Of a stretch of DNA of 13,010 bases, positions 1 to 7,093 are shown in pieces. The notes under the pieces were generated by a model. The model was not told where the DNA came from. It did no database searches and worked only from the letters and a program-made list of their open reading frames with translations. Where the stretch lies: assembly GCA_905214605.1 (NCBI GenBank), contig CAJMMY010000014.1, forward strand, positions 1-13,010. Reading direction: 5' to 3'. The DNA comes from an uncultured bacterium. GTDB lineage: Bacteria > Bacillota_A > Clostridia > Oscillospirales > Oscillospiraceae. The first letter of the stretch is position 1; every line of letters begins with the position of its first letter. A program made the position numbers and the translations under genes.

Positions 1-16
1 GTCTATTGACTCACAC

Positions 17-169
17 AAATCTACCTATACTTTTAAATTACGCCTCTAAGCAGGTTCGGTCTCTCTAAAAAAGACCCACCTATACTTTTAAAAGTTGCCT
101 CATAGCAGATATACTTTTGTCAGTTACAGTTCTCTACAGAAACAGCTAAAATCTACCTAGATTTTTAAA
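17..169. repeat. AT-rich degenerate direct repeats at the left edge
   Basis: Three copies of a roughly 21-base unit close to AAATCTACCTATACTTTTAAA lie at about 17-37, 72-92 and 149-169, with partial TATACTTTT again at 110-118. The first two copies are also followed by a second similar block (GCCTCTAAGCAGGT at 42-55, GCCTCATAGCAGAT at 97-110), so the first two units repeat with a 55-base period. The third copy forms a near-palindrome (AAAATCTACCTAGATTTT, about 148-165) and runs over the citrate synthase stop codon. The array may continue left of the window. It is not a CRISPR: copies are degenerate and spacing is irregular. No coding function is visible in 1-164. It may help end citrate synthase transcription, but it lacks a GC-rich stem. 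Confidence 0.55.
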
Positions 170-1526
170 TACCTCTTTCGTTTTGAGGAATATAAGGCAT
201 ATTTTTGAGGGCGGCGCGGTAAGCCGGACGCATAATCCGATTGCAGGTCAGCACCTCTTCCATGCGGTTTGCACACCAACCGGCAATTCTGGCAATGGCA
301 AACAGCGGCGTATACAATTCCACAGGAATTCCAAGCATATCGTACACCAAGCCGGAGTACATATCCACATTGGCGCACAAAGGCATACCGTCCTTCCGGC
401 GCTCCATAATCAGCTCCTTACCGATTCTCTCAATGGACTGCATCAGCTGCAAATCCGCCATACGACCTTTGCTCTCCGCCAAGGTTCCGGCTTTTGCCTT
501 AATCAGCTCGGCGCGGGGGTCGGAAATGGTGTAAACCGCATGACCCAAGCCATAAATTTTGCCGGAGTGGTCTCCCGCCTGCTTGTTCAGCAGCTTGGTC
601 AGGTATTCCCGCAGTTCGTTTTCGTCATCGGGGTATCGCACATTCGCCTTAATGTCCGCAAACTGGCTCATCACCTTTGCATTGGCACCGCCGTGGAGCG
701 GACCTTTCAGCGAACCGATGGCCGCGGAAATGGCGGAATAGGTATCCGTTCCCGTGGAGGAGGCTGCGCGGCAGACAAAGGTGGAGTTGTTGCCGCCGCC
801 GTGCTCTGCGTGGATAATCAACATCAAATCCAACAACGCCGCCTCTTCCGGGGTATAGCTCTTATCCTTCCGCACCATACGCAGGAAGTTTTCCGCCACA
901 GACAGCGAGCTCTTAGGGTTGTGGATATACAGCGATTTATTGGCCAGATAGTGGCGGTTCACCGCATAGGCGTTTGCCACAATCAGCGGGAGCCGCGCAG
1001 TCAGCTCAATGGACTGGCGCAGCAGATTTTCCGGAGACAAATCGTCCGGCATGGGGTCATAGGCATACAGCGCCAGCACACTCCGCGCCAGCTGGTTCAT
1101 CACGTTGCCGCTGGGTGCTTTGAAAATCACATCTTCATTGAATCCGCTGGGCAGCTGGCAGGAGCTTGCCAGAATGGATTTGAACATCTGGAATTCCGTG
1201 TTGGTCGGCAGTTTGCCCAACAGCAGCAGATATGCGACCTCTTCATAACCGAATGTTCCGGCTTGATAATGGGATTCTGCAATTTCTGTGGCGTCGATGC
1301 CCCGATAGGTCAACTTGCCGGGCATAGGAACACGTTCGCCGTCTTCCATCACATAACCCTGAACGCTGCCGATTCCGGTTGTGCCGATGAGAACACCGGT
1401 GCCGTCTGCATTTCTCAAGCCATGCTTAATCAGAACATTGTCCCGATCATTGATTGAATAAGCTGCATCAATCTGCGTGCGAAATCCCTGCAGGTACCCC
1501 TGCACCACGGGATTGAGCGTTTCCAT
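165..1526 (-). CDS. gltA: Citrate synthase (Si type, GltA/CitZ family)
   Basis: This gene encodes a 453-residue citrate synthase, which condenses acetyl-CoA and oxaloacetate to citrate in the cytoplasm. The three catalytic residues of the family are in place: His278 in GPLHGGAN, His329 in GLGHAVY and Asp388 in NVDMYSG. The conserved HAEHGGGNNST segment (239-249) and an N-terminal KLTYRGID motif (71-78) are also present. Length is slightly above the common 370-430, as in other Clostridia. These motifs place it in the Si-type family, not the HMGL-related Re-citrate synthases of some clostridia. The ATG start is set by AAGGAGGAATTCCGT directly upstream. It is divergent from the aconitase-like gene and supplies its substrate. 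Methylcitrate synthase activity cannot be excluded from sequence, but the neighbours argue for citrate. The frame is intact. Confidence 0.95.
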   Translation of the reverse strand: METLNPVVQGYLQGFRTQIDAAYSINDRDNVLIKHGLRNADGTGVLIGTTGIGSVQGYVMEDGERVPMPGKLTYRGIDATEIAESHYQAGTFGYEEVAYLLLLGKLPTNTEFQMFKSILASSCQLPSGFNEDVIFKAPSGNVMNQLARSVLALYAYDPMPDDLSPENLLRQSIELTARLPLIVANAYAVNRHYLANKSLYIHNPKSSLSVAENFLRMVRKDKSYTPEEAALLDLMLIIHAEHGGGNNSTFVCRAASSTGTDTYSAISAAIGSLKGPLHGGANAKVMSQFADIKANVRYPDDENELREYLTKLLNKQAGDHSGKIYGLGHAVYTISDPRAELIKAKAGTLAESKGRMADLQLMQSIERIGKELIMERRKDGMPLCANVDMYSGLVYDMLGIPVELYTPLFAIARIAGWCANRMEEVLTCNRIMRPAYRAALKNMPYIPQNERGI

Positions 1527-1565
1527 ACGGAATTCCTCCTTCCAAAATTCAAAAAACTTAATGAC

Positions 1566-1595
1566 ATATTACTCCATACCCTCTATAAATTGCAA
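1566..1595 (-). promoter_or_regulatory. Promoter of citrate synthase
   Basis: On the minus strand TTGCAA (1590-1595) and TAATAT (1566-1571) are separated by 18 bases. The predicted start near 1559 gives a leader of about 33 nt containing the strong ribosome binding site. Both hexamers match the sigma-A consensus at 4 of 6 positions. The -35 hexamer overlaps one of the TGCAA half-sites described for the operator region, so a bound regulator could occlude RNA polymerase. Confidence 0.5.
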
Positions 1596-1691
1596 GACAA
1601 TTCTCATTTTCGTGCAATTCGCGTGGTTAAAAAACGGAGTTTCGGCATTTTATTGTGATTTTAGTGCAAGCTGTTTATATTTTCTTGCACT
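1589..1691. promoter_or_regulatory. Putative operator: TGCAA half-sites between citrate synthase and hydratase
   Basis: AGTGCAAG (1663-1670) and CTTGCACT (1684-1691) are perfect inverted copies with centres 21 bp apart, two helical turns. Two further TGCAA half-sites lie at 1591-1595 and 1613-1617, about 22 bp apart. The inverted pair sits just upstream of the -35 of the hydratase promoter, and the leftmost half-site overlaps the citrate synthase -35. This geometry fits a dimeric regulator bound to one DNA face that controls both divergent genes. The regulator is not identifiable here. A CcpC-like LysR protein is one thought by analogy with Bacillus citB, but the motif differs from what is described for CcpC. 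Confidence 0.45.
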
Positions 1692-1700
1692 TTTCCTATT

Positions 1701-1728
1701 TTGTTTCCCTTTCTGATTGTGCTATAAT
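1701..1728 (+). promoter_or_regulatory. Promoter of the hydratase-icd operon (extended -10)
   Basis: TTGTTT (1701-1706), a 16-base spacer and a perfect TATAAT (1723-1728) preceded by TGC give an extended -10 promoter. Transcription should start near 1735, leaving a leader of about 27 nt before the ATG at 1762. The predicted start lies downstream of an in-frame TTG at 1717, so that TTG cannot be the translation start. Confidence 0.7.
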
Positions 1729-1761
1729 GAGGCAACCTCAGAGAAAAGGCAGGGATTCAAC

Positions 1762-4002
1762 ATGATTTCACTTCACTCCAACGGTGTTCTCTGGAAAAAC
1801 GGACAGCCCGTTGACGCTCCCGCAGCGGATTTGGCCGCCAGAGAAAAGACCATGGCTTACAAAATTCTTCGCGCCCACGATTCCGGAAAAGACCCGGCGG
1901 CAATGCAAATCAAGTTTGACAGCCTGATTTCCCACGATATTACCTATGTGGGCATTATCCAGACCGCCAAAGCCTCCGGATTGAAGGAATTTCCCGTTCC
2001 CTATGTGATGACCAACTGTCACAACAGCCTTTGTGCCGTGGGCGGCACCATCAATGAAGATGACCATATTTTCGGTCTGTCCGCCGCAAAGAAATACGGC
2101 GGCATTTACGTTCCTGCCAATCAGGCGGTCATTCACCAGTATGCCCGTGAAATGATGAGCGGCTGCGGCAAAATGATTCTCGGCTCCGACAGCCACACCC
2201 GTTACGGCGCCATCGGCACCATGGGCGTGGGCGAGGGCGGCCCGGAAATCGTAAAGCAGCTGCTGAAAAACACGTATGACGTGGCTGCACCGCAGGTTGT
2301 CCTGGTGTATCTCACCGGCACCCCGAAACAGGGCGTCGGTCCCCATGACGTTGCCATTGCATTGTGCGGCGCGGTGTATAAAAACGGTTTTGTGAAAAAC
2401 AAGGTTCTGGAATTCGCCGGTCCCGGCGTCAAACACCTGCCCATGGACTTCCGCATCGGCATTGACGTCATGACCACGGAAACCACCTGCCTCAGTTCCA
2501 TCTGGGAAACCGATGAGGCTGTGGAAGAATATCTGGCGCTCCACGGCCGACCGGAGGAATACAAGCAGCTCCGTCCGGAAGAGGGCGCTTACTATGACAG
2601 CATGATTACCATTGACCTTGGGGCGGTGGAGCCTATGATTGCCCTGCCCTTCCACCCCTCCGAGGCATATACCATTCACGAATTGCAGGAAAATGCCGGG
2701 GATATTCTCCGCGCCTGCGAGCAGCGGGCCGCTGACCAATTCGGCGGCAAGGTGACGCTGCATCTGACGGACAAGCTGGTAAACGGTCAGCTGTATGTGG
2801 ACCAAGGCGTGATTGCCGGCTGCTCCGGCGGTATGTATGACAACATTGCCGAGGCTGCCGCCATTCTGGACGGCCACGACATCGGCAGCGGATATTTCTC
2901 TTTGTCGGTATATCCCCCGTCTACGCCTGTTAATCTGGAGCTGATGCGCAGCGGTGTGCAGCAAAAGCTGATGGAATCCGGTGCGCTGTTTAAGTCTTGT
3001 TTCTGCGGCCCCTGCTTTGGTGCCGGAGATGTTCCCGGAAATAACGGTCTGTCCATTCGTCATACCACACGAAACTTCCCCAACCGGGAGGGTTCCAAGC
3101 CCTCTGATGGGCAGCTGTCCGGCGTGGCGCTGATGGACGCCCGCTCCATTGCAGCCACCGCCCGGAATCACGGACGGCTCACCGCCGCAACAGACGTGGA
3201 CTACACCGCGCCCGCGCCCGTTCTCCGGACCTTTGACCGGGGTGTGTATGAAAAACGGGTCTATTTCGGATTCGGCAATCCCCAGCCGGATGAAGCCCTC
3301 CGTTTGGGACCCAATATTACGGAATGGCCCCAGATTCCCTCGCTGTCCGAACACTTGCTGCTCCGTTTGGCTGCAGTGCTCCATGACCCGGTAACCACCA
3401 CCGATGAGCTGATTCCCTCCGGTGAAACCTCCTCTTACCGCTCCAACCCGCTGAAATTGGCCACCTTTGCCCTGTCCCGTCGGGAACCGGCATACGTGGG
3501 TCGGGCAAAAGCCGTGCAGGAACTGGAGGCGGACCGCGCCGCGGGACGGATTGCCCCGGAAGTTGCGGCAGCTGCCAAAGCCGCCGGTATTTCCGATGCC
3601 ATGCTGCATAATACCACCATCGGCTCCGTGGTATTCGCCAACAAGCCCGGCGACGGCTCCGCCCGGGAGCAGGCAGCCTCTTGTCAGCGCGTACTGGGCG
3701 GCGGCGCCAATATCTGCTACGAATATGCCACCAAGCGGTATCGCTCCAACTGCATCAACTGGGGCATGATGCCCTTCCACATCGACCCGGAGACAGCCTT
3801 TGATTATCAGCCCGGCGATTGGGTCTGGGTTCCGGAAATTCGGAAAGCCATTGAGACCGGCGCAAACCGGGTTGCGGCTCTGGTCATTACCGACAATGGG
3901 GTTACCCCCATTTCCCTGCGTCTGCCGCCGTTGACGGAAGACGAGCGGGCCATTCTGCTGGCAGGCTGCCTGATGAACTGGTACGCCGGGCAGAACCAGT
4001 GA
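1762..4002 (+). CDS. Aconitase-family hydratase (probable citrate/isocitrate isomerase)
   Basis: The 746-residue product has the whole aconitase architecture. SDSHT is at 142-146, followed by the glycine-rich GAIGTMGVGEGG. Three cluster cysteines lie in expected contexts: Cys354 in AGCSGGMYD (in the place of the GSCTNS loop) and Cys415/Cys418 in CFCGPCFG (in the place of NACGPCIG). A C-terminal swivel domain carries GDGSAREQAA and YRSNCINWGMMPF. It should bind a [4Fe-4S] cluster and interconvert citrate and isocitrate via cis-aconitate in the cytoplasm. Sequence outside these motifs is unlike classical AcnA/AcnB, so it belongs to a divergent branch often named only 'hydratase'; its position between citrate synthase and icd supports the aconitase role. 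I chose ATG 1762 because the promoter lies upstream of it; its ribosome site (AAAAGGCAGGG) is moderate. Citrate-like substrates other than citrate remain possible. Confidence 0.88.
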   Translation: MISLHSNGVLWKNGQPVDAPAADLAAREKTMAYKILRAHDSGKDPAAMQIKFDSLISHDITYVGIIQTAKASGLKEFPVPYVMTNCHNSLCAVGGTINEDDHIFGLSAAKKYGGIYVPANQAVIHQYAREMMSGCGKMILGSDSHTRYGAIGTMGVGEGGPEIVKQLLKNTYDVAAPQVVLVYLTGTPKQGVGPHDVAIALCGAVYKNGFVKNKVLEFAGPGVKHLPMDFRIGIDVMTTETTCLSSIWETDEAVEEYLALHGRPEEYKQLRPEEGAYYDSMITIDLGAVEPMIALPFHPSEAYTIHELQENAGDILRACEQRAADQFGGKVTLHLTDKLVNGQLYVDQGVIAGCSGGMYDNIAEAAAILDGHDIGSGYFSLSVYPPSTPVNLELMRSGVQQKLMESGALFKSCFCGPCFGAGDVPGNNGLSIRHTTRNFPNREGSKPSDGQLSGVALMDARSIAATARNHGRLTAATDVDYTAPAPVLRTFDRGVYEKRVYFGFGNPQPDEALRLGPNITEWPQIPSLSEHLLLRLAAVLHDPVTTTDELIPSGETSSYRSNPLKLATFALSRREPAYVGRAKAVQELEADRAAGRIAPEVAAAAKAAGISDAMLHNTTIGSVVFANKPGDGSAREQAASCQRVLGGGANICYEYATKRYRSNCINWGMMPFHIDPETAFDYQPGDWVWVPEIRKAIETGANRVAALVITDNGVTPISLRLPPLTEDERAILLAGCLMNWYAGQNQ

Positions 4003-4026
4003 TTTCACGGAAACGAGGTGTCTCCT

Positions 4027-5230
4027 ATGAAAAAAATTCAAATGCGTCTGCCCATCGTTGAAATGGACGGAGATGAAATGACCCGCGTACTGTGGGCCAT
4101 GATTAAAGACGAGCTGATTCTCCCCTTTGTGGACCTGAAAACCGAATACTACGATTTGGGTCTGCCCCACCGGGACGAAACCGATGACGCTGTCACCGTG
4201 CAGGCTGCCCAAGCCATCAAGAAATATCACGTGGGCGTGAAATGCGCCACCATTACCCCCAATGCCCAGCGCATGGAGGAATACCATCTGAAGAAGATGT
4301 GGAAAAGCCCCAACGGCACCATTCGCGCCATTCTGGACGGCACCGTATTCCGCACTCCCATTCTGACCCCCAGTATTCACCCCTTTGTCCGCACTTGGGT
4401 CAAGCCCATTACCATTGCCCGTCATGCCTTCGGGGATTTGTATAAGGCCACGGAATACAAGGTTCCGGGTCCCGGCAAGGCGGAGCTGGTATTCACCGAC
4501 GAAAACGGCACGGAGCAATCCCGTCAGACTGTTTATTCGTTCGATGGTCCCGGCGTGCTGCAGGGTTCCTTTAATACCGACAAATCCATTCGTTCCTTTG
4601 CCCATTCCTGTTTCAGCTTTGCGCTGCAAACCAAGCAGGACTTGTGGTTTGCCGCCAAGGACACCATTTCCAAGCAGTATGACGGCCGATTCCGGGATAT
4701 TTTCCAGGAAGTTTACGACACGGAGTACAAAGCAGAATTTGAAAAGGCCGGCATTACCTATCTGTATACGCTGATTGACGATGCGCGTCATTCGCAGCGA
4801 GGGCGGCTTTGTCTGGGCCTGCAAGAACTATGACGGCGACGTGATGAGCGACATGGTCTCCACCGCATTCGGCTCTCTTGCCATGATGACCAGTGTGTTG
4901 GTCTCCCCGGAGGGCAATTACGAGTATGAGGCCGCCCACGGCACCATTACCCGGCACTACTACCGTTGGAAAAACGGCGAGGAAGTTTCTTCCAACCCCA
5001 TTGCCACCATCTATGCGTGGACCGGCGCTCTGCGGAAACGGGGGGAGTTGGACGGAAATGACCCATTGGTACACTTTGCGGACGCATTGGACAAAGCTTG
5101 TCTGGACACCATTGAAGACGGAATTATGACCGGAGATTTGGTTGCCGTGTGTGCAAAGCCCGCAGAAAAGGTAAATAGCAAAGATTTCCTGCGGGCAATC
5201 CGGGTCCGTTTGGAAAGAAACCTTGCATAA
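4027..5230 (+). pseudogene. icd: Isocitrate dehydrogenase (NADP type), frameshifted
   Basis: Two overlapping frames together encode a full eukaryote-like (subfamily II) NADP-isocitrate dehydrogenase of about 401-403 residues, which oxidises isocitrate to 2-oxoglutarate and CO2. The first frame (from ATG 4027) carries VEMDGDEMTR (11-20), VGVKCATITP, MWKSPNGTIR (91-100), VPGPGK and YDGRFRDIFQE, then loses register after LIDDA (residue 253). The second frame resumes with RVIRSEGGF, ACKNYDGDV and AAHGTITRHY and ends at 5230. The break is at the GCGCGT of 4783-4788. Two missing bases would restore the frame, but relatives have about two more residues here (LIDDMVA in animal IDH), so eight missing bases also fit. 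The first product would lack the metal-binding aspartates of YDGDV and be inactive. ATG 4027 is preceded by GAGGTG at proper distance, 24 nt after the hydratase stop, so the pair is an operon. Both halves remain well conserved, so this is a recent lesion or a sequence error. Confidence 0.9.
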
Positions 5231-5251
5231 ACAAGGAAAAAGCATTATAAT
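5223..5251 (+). promoter_or_regulatory. Promoter for the brkB-mscS-CoA-transferase unit
   Basis: TTGCAT (5223-5228), a 17-base spacer and perfect TATAAT (5246-5251) form a strong sigma-A type promoter whose -35 overlaps the last codons of icd. Transcription should start near 5258. The early leader contains a 6-bp inverted repeat TGCCGG/CCGGCA (5261-5266 / 5280-5285) without a T tract, so it is not a terminator. No terminator is visible after icd, so read-through from the hydratase promoter is possible. Confidence 0.65.
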
Positions 5252-5335
5252 GTAGGCTGATGCCGGATGATTTGTTCTGCCGGCAACCAACTCTCTTAAA
5301 GGAGCTGAGTTTTTATCAGCCGCGAAAAGAAAACA

Positions 5336-6163
5336 ATGATAGGCCGTATGATTCACGTTTATGACGTGGTCTGCGGTGCGGGAGATTTGCAGATCAGTGC
5401 CTTTGCTGCCTCTTCTGCTTTTTTCCTATTTGTGTCTCTGGTTCCTATCATTTTACTGATATTTTCCATTGTTCCGTATACCCGATTGTCCCAAAGCATG
5501 GTGATGGGGATTCTGAACGAATCTCTGGACCAAGTGGTTCCGGCGAATATTACCGCCTTTCTGGGCAGCGTGGTCAGTGATATTTACAGCGGCGGCGTGT
5601 TAACGCTGTCCTTGTCCGCATTGGCAACCGTTTGGTCTGCCGGAAAGGCTTTTCTGGCCTTGATTCGCGGATTGGACGCCATTCACCGCTGCGGCAATCA
5701 GAATTATTTCATTGCCCGGTTTAAAGCCTGCCTTTACACCATCGTGATGATGGTTGTGATTGTCTTTATGCTGATTGTGGTGGTGTTCGGTTCCAAATTG
5801 GTCGCATTGGCCACCCGATATGTGCCGGAAATCTCCCCGTTTCTGTACTGGATTCTGGACAGACGGTTTCTCTTTTCCATTCTGGGTCTGATTGTGGTCT
5901 TTACCGTAATCTATACCTATGTGCCGAAAGTCAAGCTGAAACTGCGGCATCAGATTCCCGGTGCGGTGTTCTCCGCTGCCGTGTGGATGGCTTTTTCCTG
6001 GCTATTTTCTACCTATATTTCCCACACGGATACTTTCGGCGCTTACGGCAATCTGGCAACCATCGTCATTGCCATGCTGTGGATGTACTACTGTATGTAC
6101 ATTCTGCTGCTGGGCGCGTATCTGAATGTCCGGTTGGAAAACCGGCGGAACGAAATGATTTGA
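5336..6163 (+). CDS. BrkB/YihY family inner-membrane protein
   Basis: The 275-residue protein has about six hydrophobic helices (roughly 20-46, 88-110, 130-152, 178-195, 205-228 and 238-263). It shows the YihY/BrkB pattern: an SAFFLFVSLVP entry helix, HQIPGAVFSAAVW in the fifth helix region and a YGNLATIVIAMLWMYY final segment. Members are integral membrane proteins of uncertain role, sometimes wrongly called ribonuclease BN or virulence factor BrkB. The start is uncertain: ATG 5336 has only a purine-rich stretch before it, whereas a good AAAGGAG (5298-5304) points to the in-frame ATC at 5315, which would add seven residues. No NTG codon lies near that site. It is followed after 14 nt by the mechanosensitive channel gene, suggesting co-transcription and a shared envelope role. 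Confidence 0.85.
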   Translation: MIGRMIHVYDVVCGAGDLQISAFAASSAFFLFVSLVPIILLIFSIVPYTRLSQSMVMGILNESLDQVVPANITAFLGSVVSDIYSGGVLTLSLSALATVWSAGKAFLALIRGLDAIHRCGNQNYFIARFKACLYTIVMMVVIVFMLIVVVFGSKLVALATRYVPEISPFLYWILDRRFLFSILGLIVVFTVIYTYVPKVKLKLRHQIPGAVFSAAVWMAFSWLFSTYISHTDTFGAYGNLATIVIAMLWMYYCMYILLLGAYLNVRLENRRNEMI

Positions 6164-6177
6164 AAGGATAATTGACC

Positions 6178-7038
6178 ATGAATGACGCAGTAGATACCTT
6201 AACTGAAAACGCGGAACAGGCCGTTACAACCGTCACAAACAGCCTGCAGCACATGACGTGGGAAAAACTCATGGGCCTCGTCGCATTTCTGATTCGTCCC
6301 CTGCTGCTGTTCTTGCTGTGCCGGATTGCCGCAAAGATTATCATGCACATTGTGGACAGACTGTTCGCCCATTCCAAGCTGGAAGCCGGTATTCAGGGCT
6401 TTCTCCGGTCCGCCCTGCGCATCAGTCTGTGGGTTTTGACGGTGATTTTCGTCATGGACGCATTGAATATCCCCACCGCCTCTCTGGTGGCATTGCTGTC
6501 TGTTGCATCCTTGGCACTGTCTCTTTCCATGCAGAATATTCTGACCAACGCATTCTCCGGAATTACCGTGCTCATGTCCAAGCCCTTTGTGGTAGGCGAC
6601 TTCGTGGAAATCACCGGCGTGTCCGGCACCATCAAGGAAATTACTTTGATGCGCACCACGTTGGATACGGTGGATAACCGGATTATCCAGATTCCGAACT
6701 CCGATGTTGCGACGGCAAAAATCATAAACTACTCCACGGAGCCTTTGCGCCGGGTAGATTTGAAATTCAGCGCATCATACGATGCGCCCACAGAGCTGGT
6801 AAAAAAAGCGCTGATGGAGGCGATTCAGTCCGACCCCCGGATTCATACCGACCCGGCTCCCTTTGTGGCGCTGAATCAATACAATGCCAATGACATTGAA
6901 TACGTCACCCGTTCTTGGGTGGATTCCGCAGATTACTGGGGCGTGTATTATCAGCTGAACGAAACCGTACGGGAAGTGTTCGCAAAGTACGGAATCGAAT
7001 TCAGCTATCCCCATACTGTGGTGCATCTCAATCAGTAA
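6178..7038 (+). CDS. MscS-family small-conductance mechanosensitive channel
   Basis: The 286-residue product has three membrane helices (about 30-58, 78-98 and 101-133). The third is the Ala/Ser/Gly-rich pore helix ending in NAFSGITVLMSKPF. It then has the MscS beta domain (VGDFVEITGVSGTIKEITLMRTTL, abbreviated from 139-162; IPNSDV at 172-177) and a C-terminal alpha/beta vestibule domain. Family members form heptameric channels that open under membrane tension and release solutes during osmotic downshock. Length equals that of E. coli MscS (286). ATG 6178 was chosen because AAAGGA (6163-6168) lies 9 nt upstream. The TTG at 6172 would be too close to that site. The ribosome site overlaps the stop codon of the preceding BrkB gene, so translation may be coupled. 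Confidence 0.93.
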   Translation: MNDAVDTLTENAEQAVTTVTNSLQHMTWEKLMGLVAFLIRPLLLFLLCRIAAKIIMHIVDRLFAHSKLEAGIQGFLRSALRISLWVLTVIFVMDALNIPTASLVALLSVASLALSLSMQNILTNAFSGITVLMSKPFVVGDFVEITGVSGTIKEITLMRTTLDTVDNRIIQIPNSDVATAKIINYSTEPLRRVDLKFSASYDAPTELVKKALMEAIQSDPRIHTDPAPFVALNQYNANDIEYVTRSWVDSADYWGVYYQLNETVREVFAKYGIEFSYPHTVVHLNQ

Positions 7039-7093
7039 ATTCCCGCGCGGGCGGAAATCTCATAGAAGAAAATGAAATAAGGAGAAAACAAAC

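Noticed and set aside
17..169. A CRISPR array at the left edge
   Set aside because: Repeats are degenerate, AT-rich and unevenly spaced (about 55 and 77 bases), without constant-length unique spacers.
183..1457. A 424-codon plus-strand frame over citrate synthase
   Set aside because: Antisense shadow of a gene with intact catalytic motifs; no recognisable protein features or ribosome site.
1768..4824. A 1018-codon open frame antisense to the hydratase and icd genes
   Set aside because: It mirrors the codon phase of two clearly functional genes. Its product is Gly/His/Asn-rich low complexity without domains and lacks a ribosome site. Such frames arise from GC-rich third positions.
5261..5285. 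Terminator after icd
   Set aside because: The TGCCGG/CCGGCA stem is short with a 13-base loop and no T tract, and it lies inside the leader of the next promoter.
7042..7051. Terminator or operator at CCCGCGCGGG between mscS and the CoA-transferase
   Set aside because: The perfect palindrome has no loop of useful size and no T tract. It is most likely incidental in GC-rich sequence.
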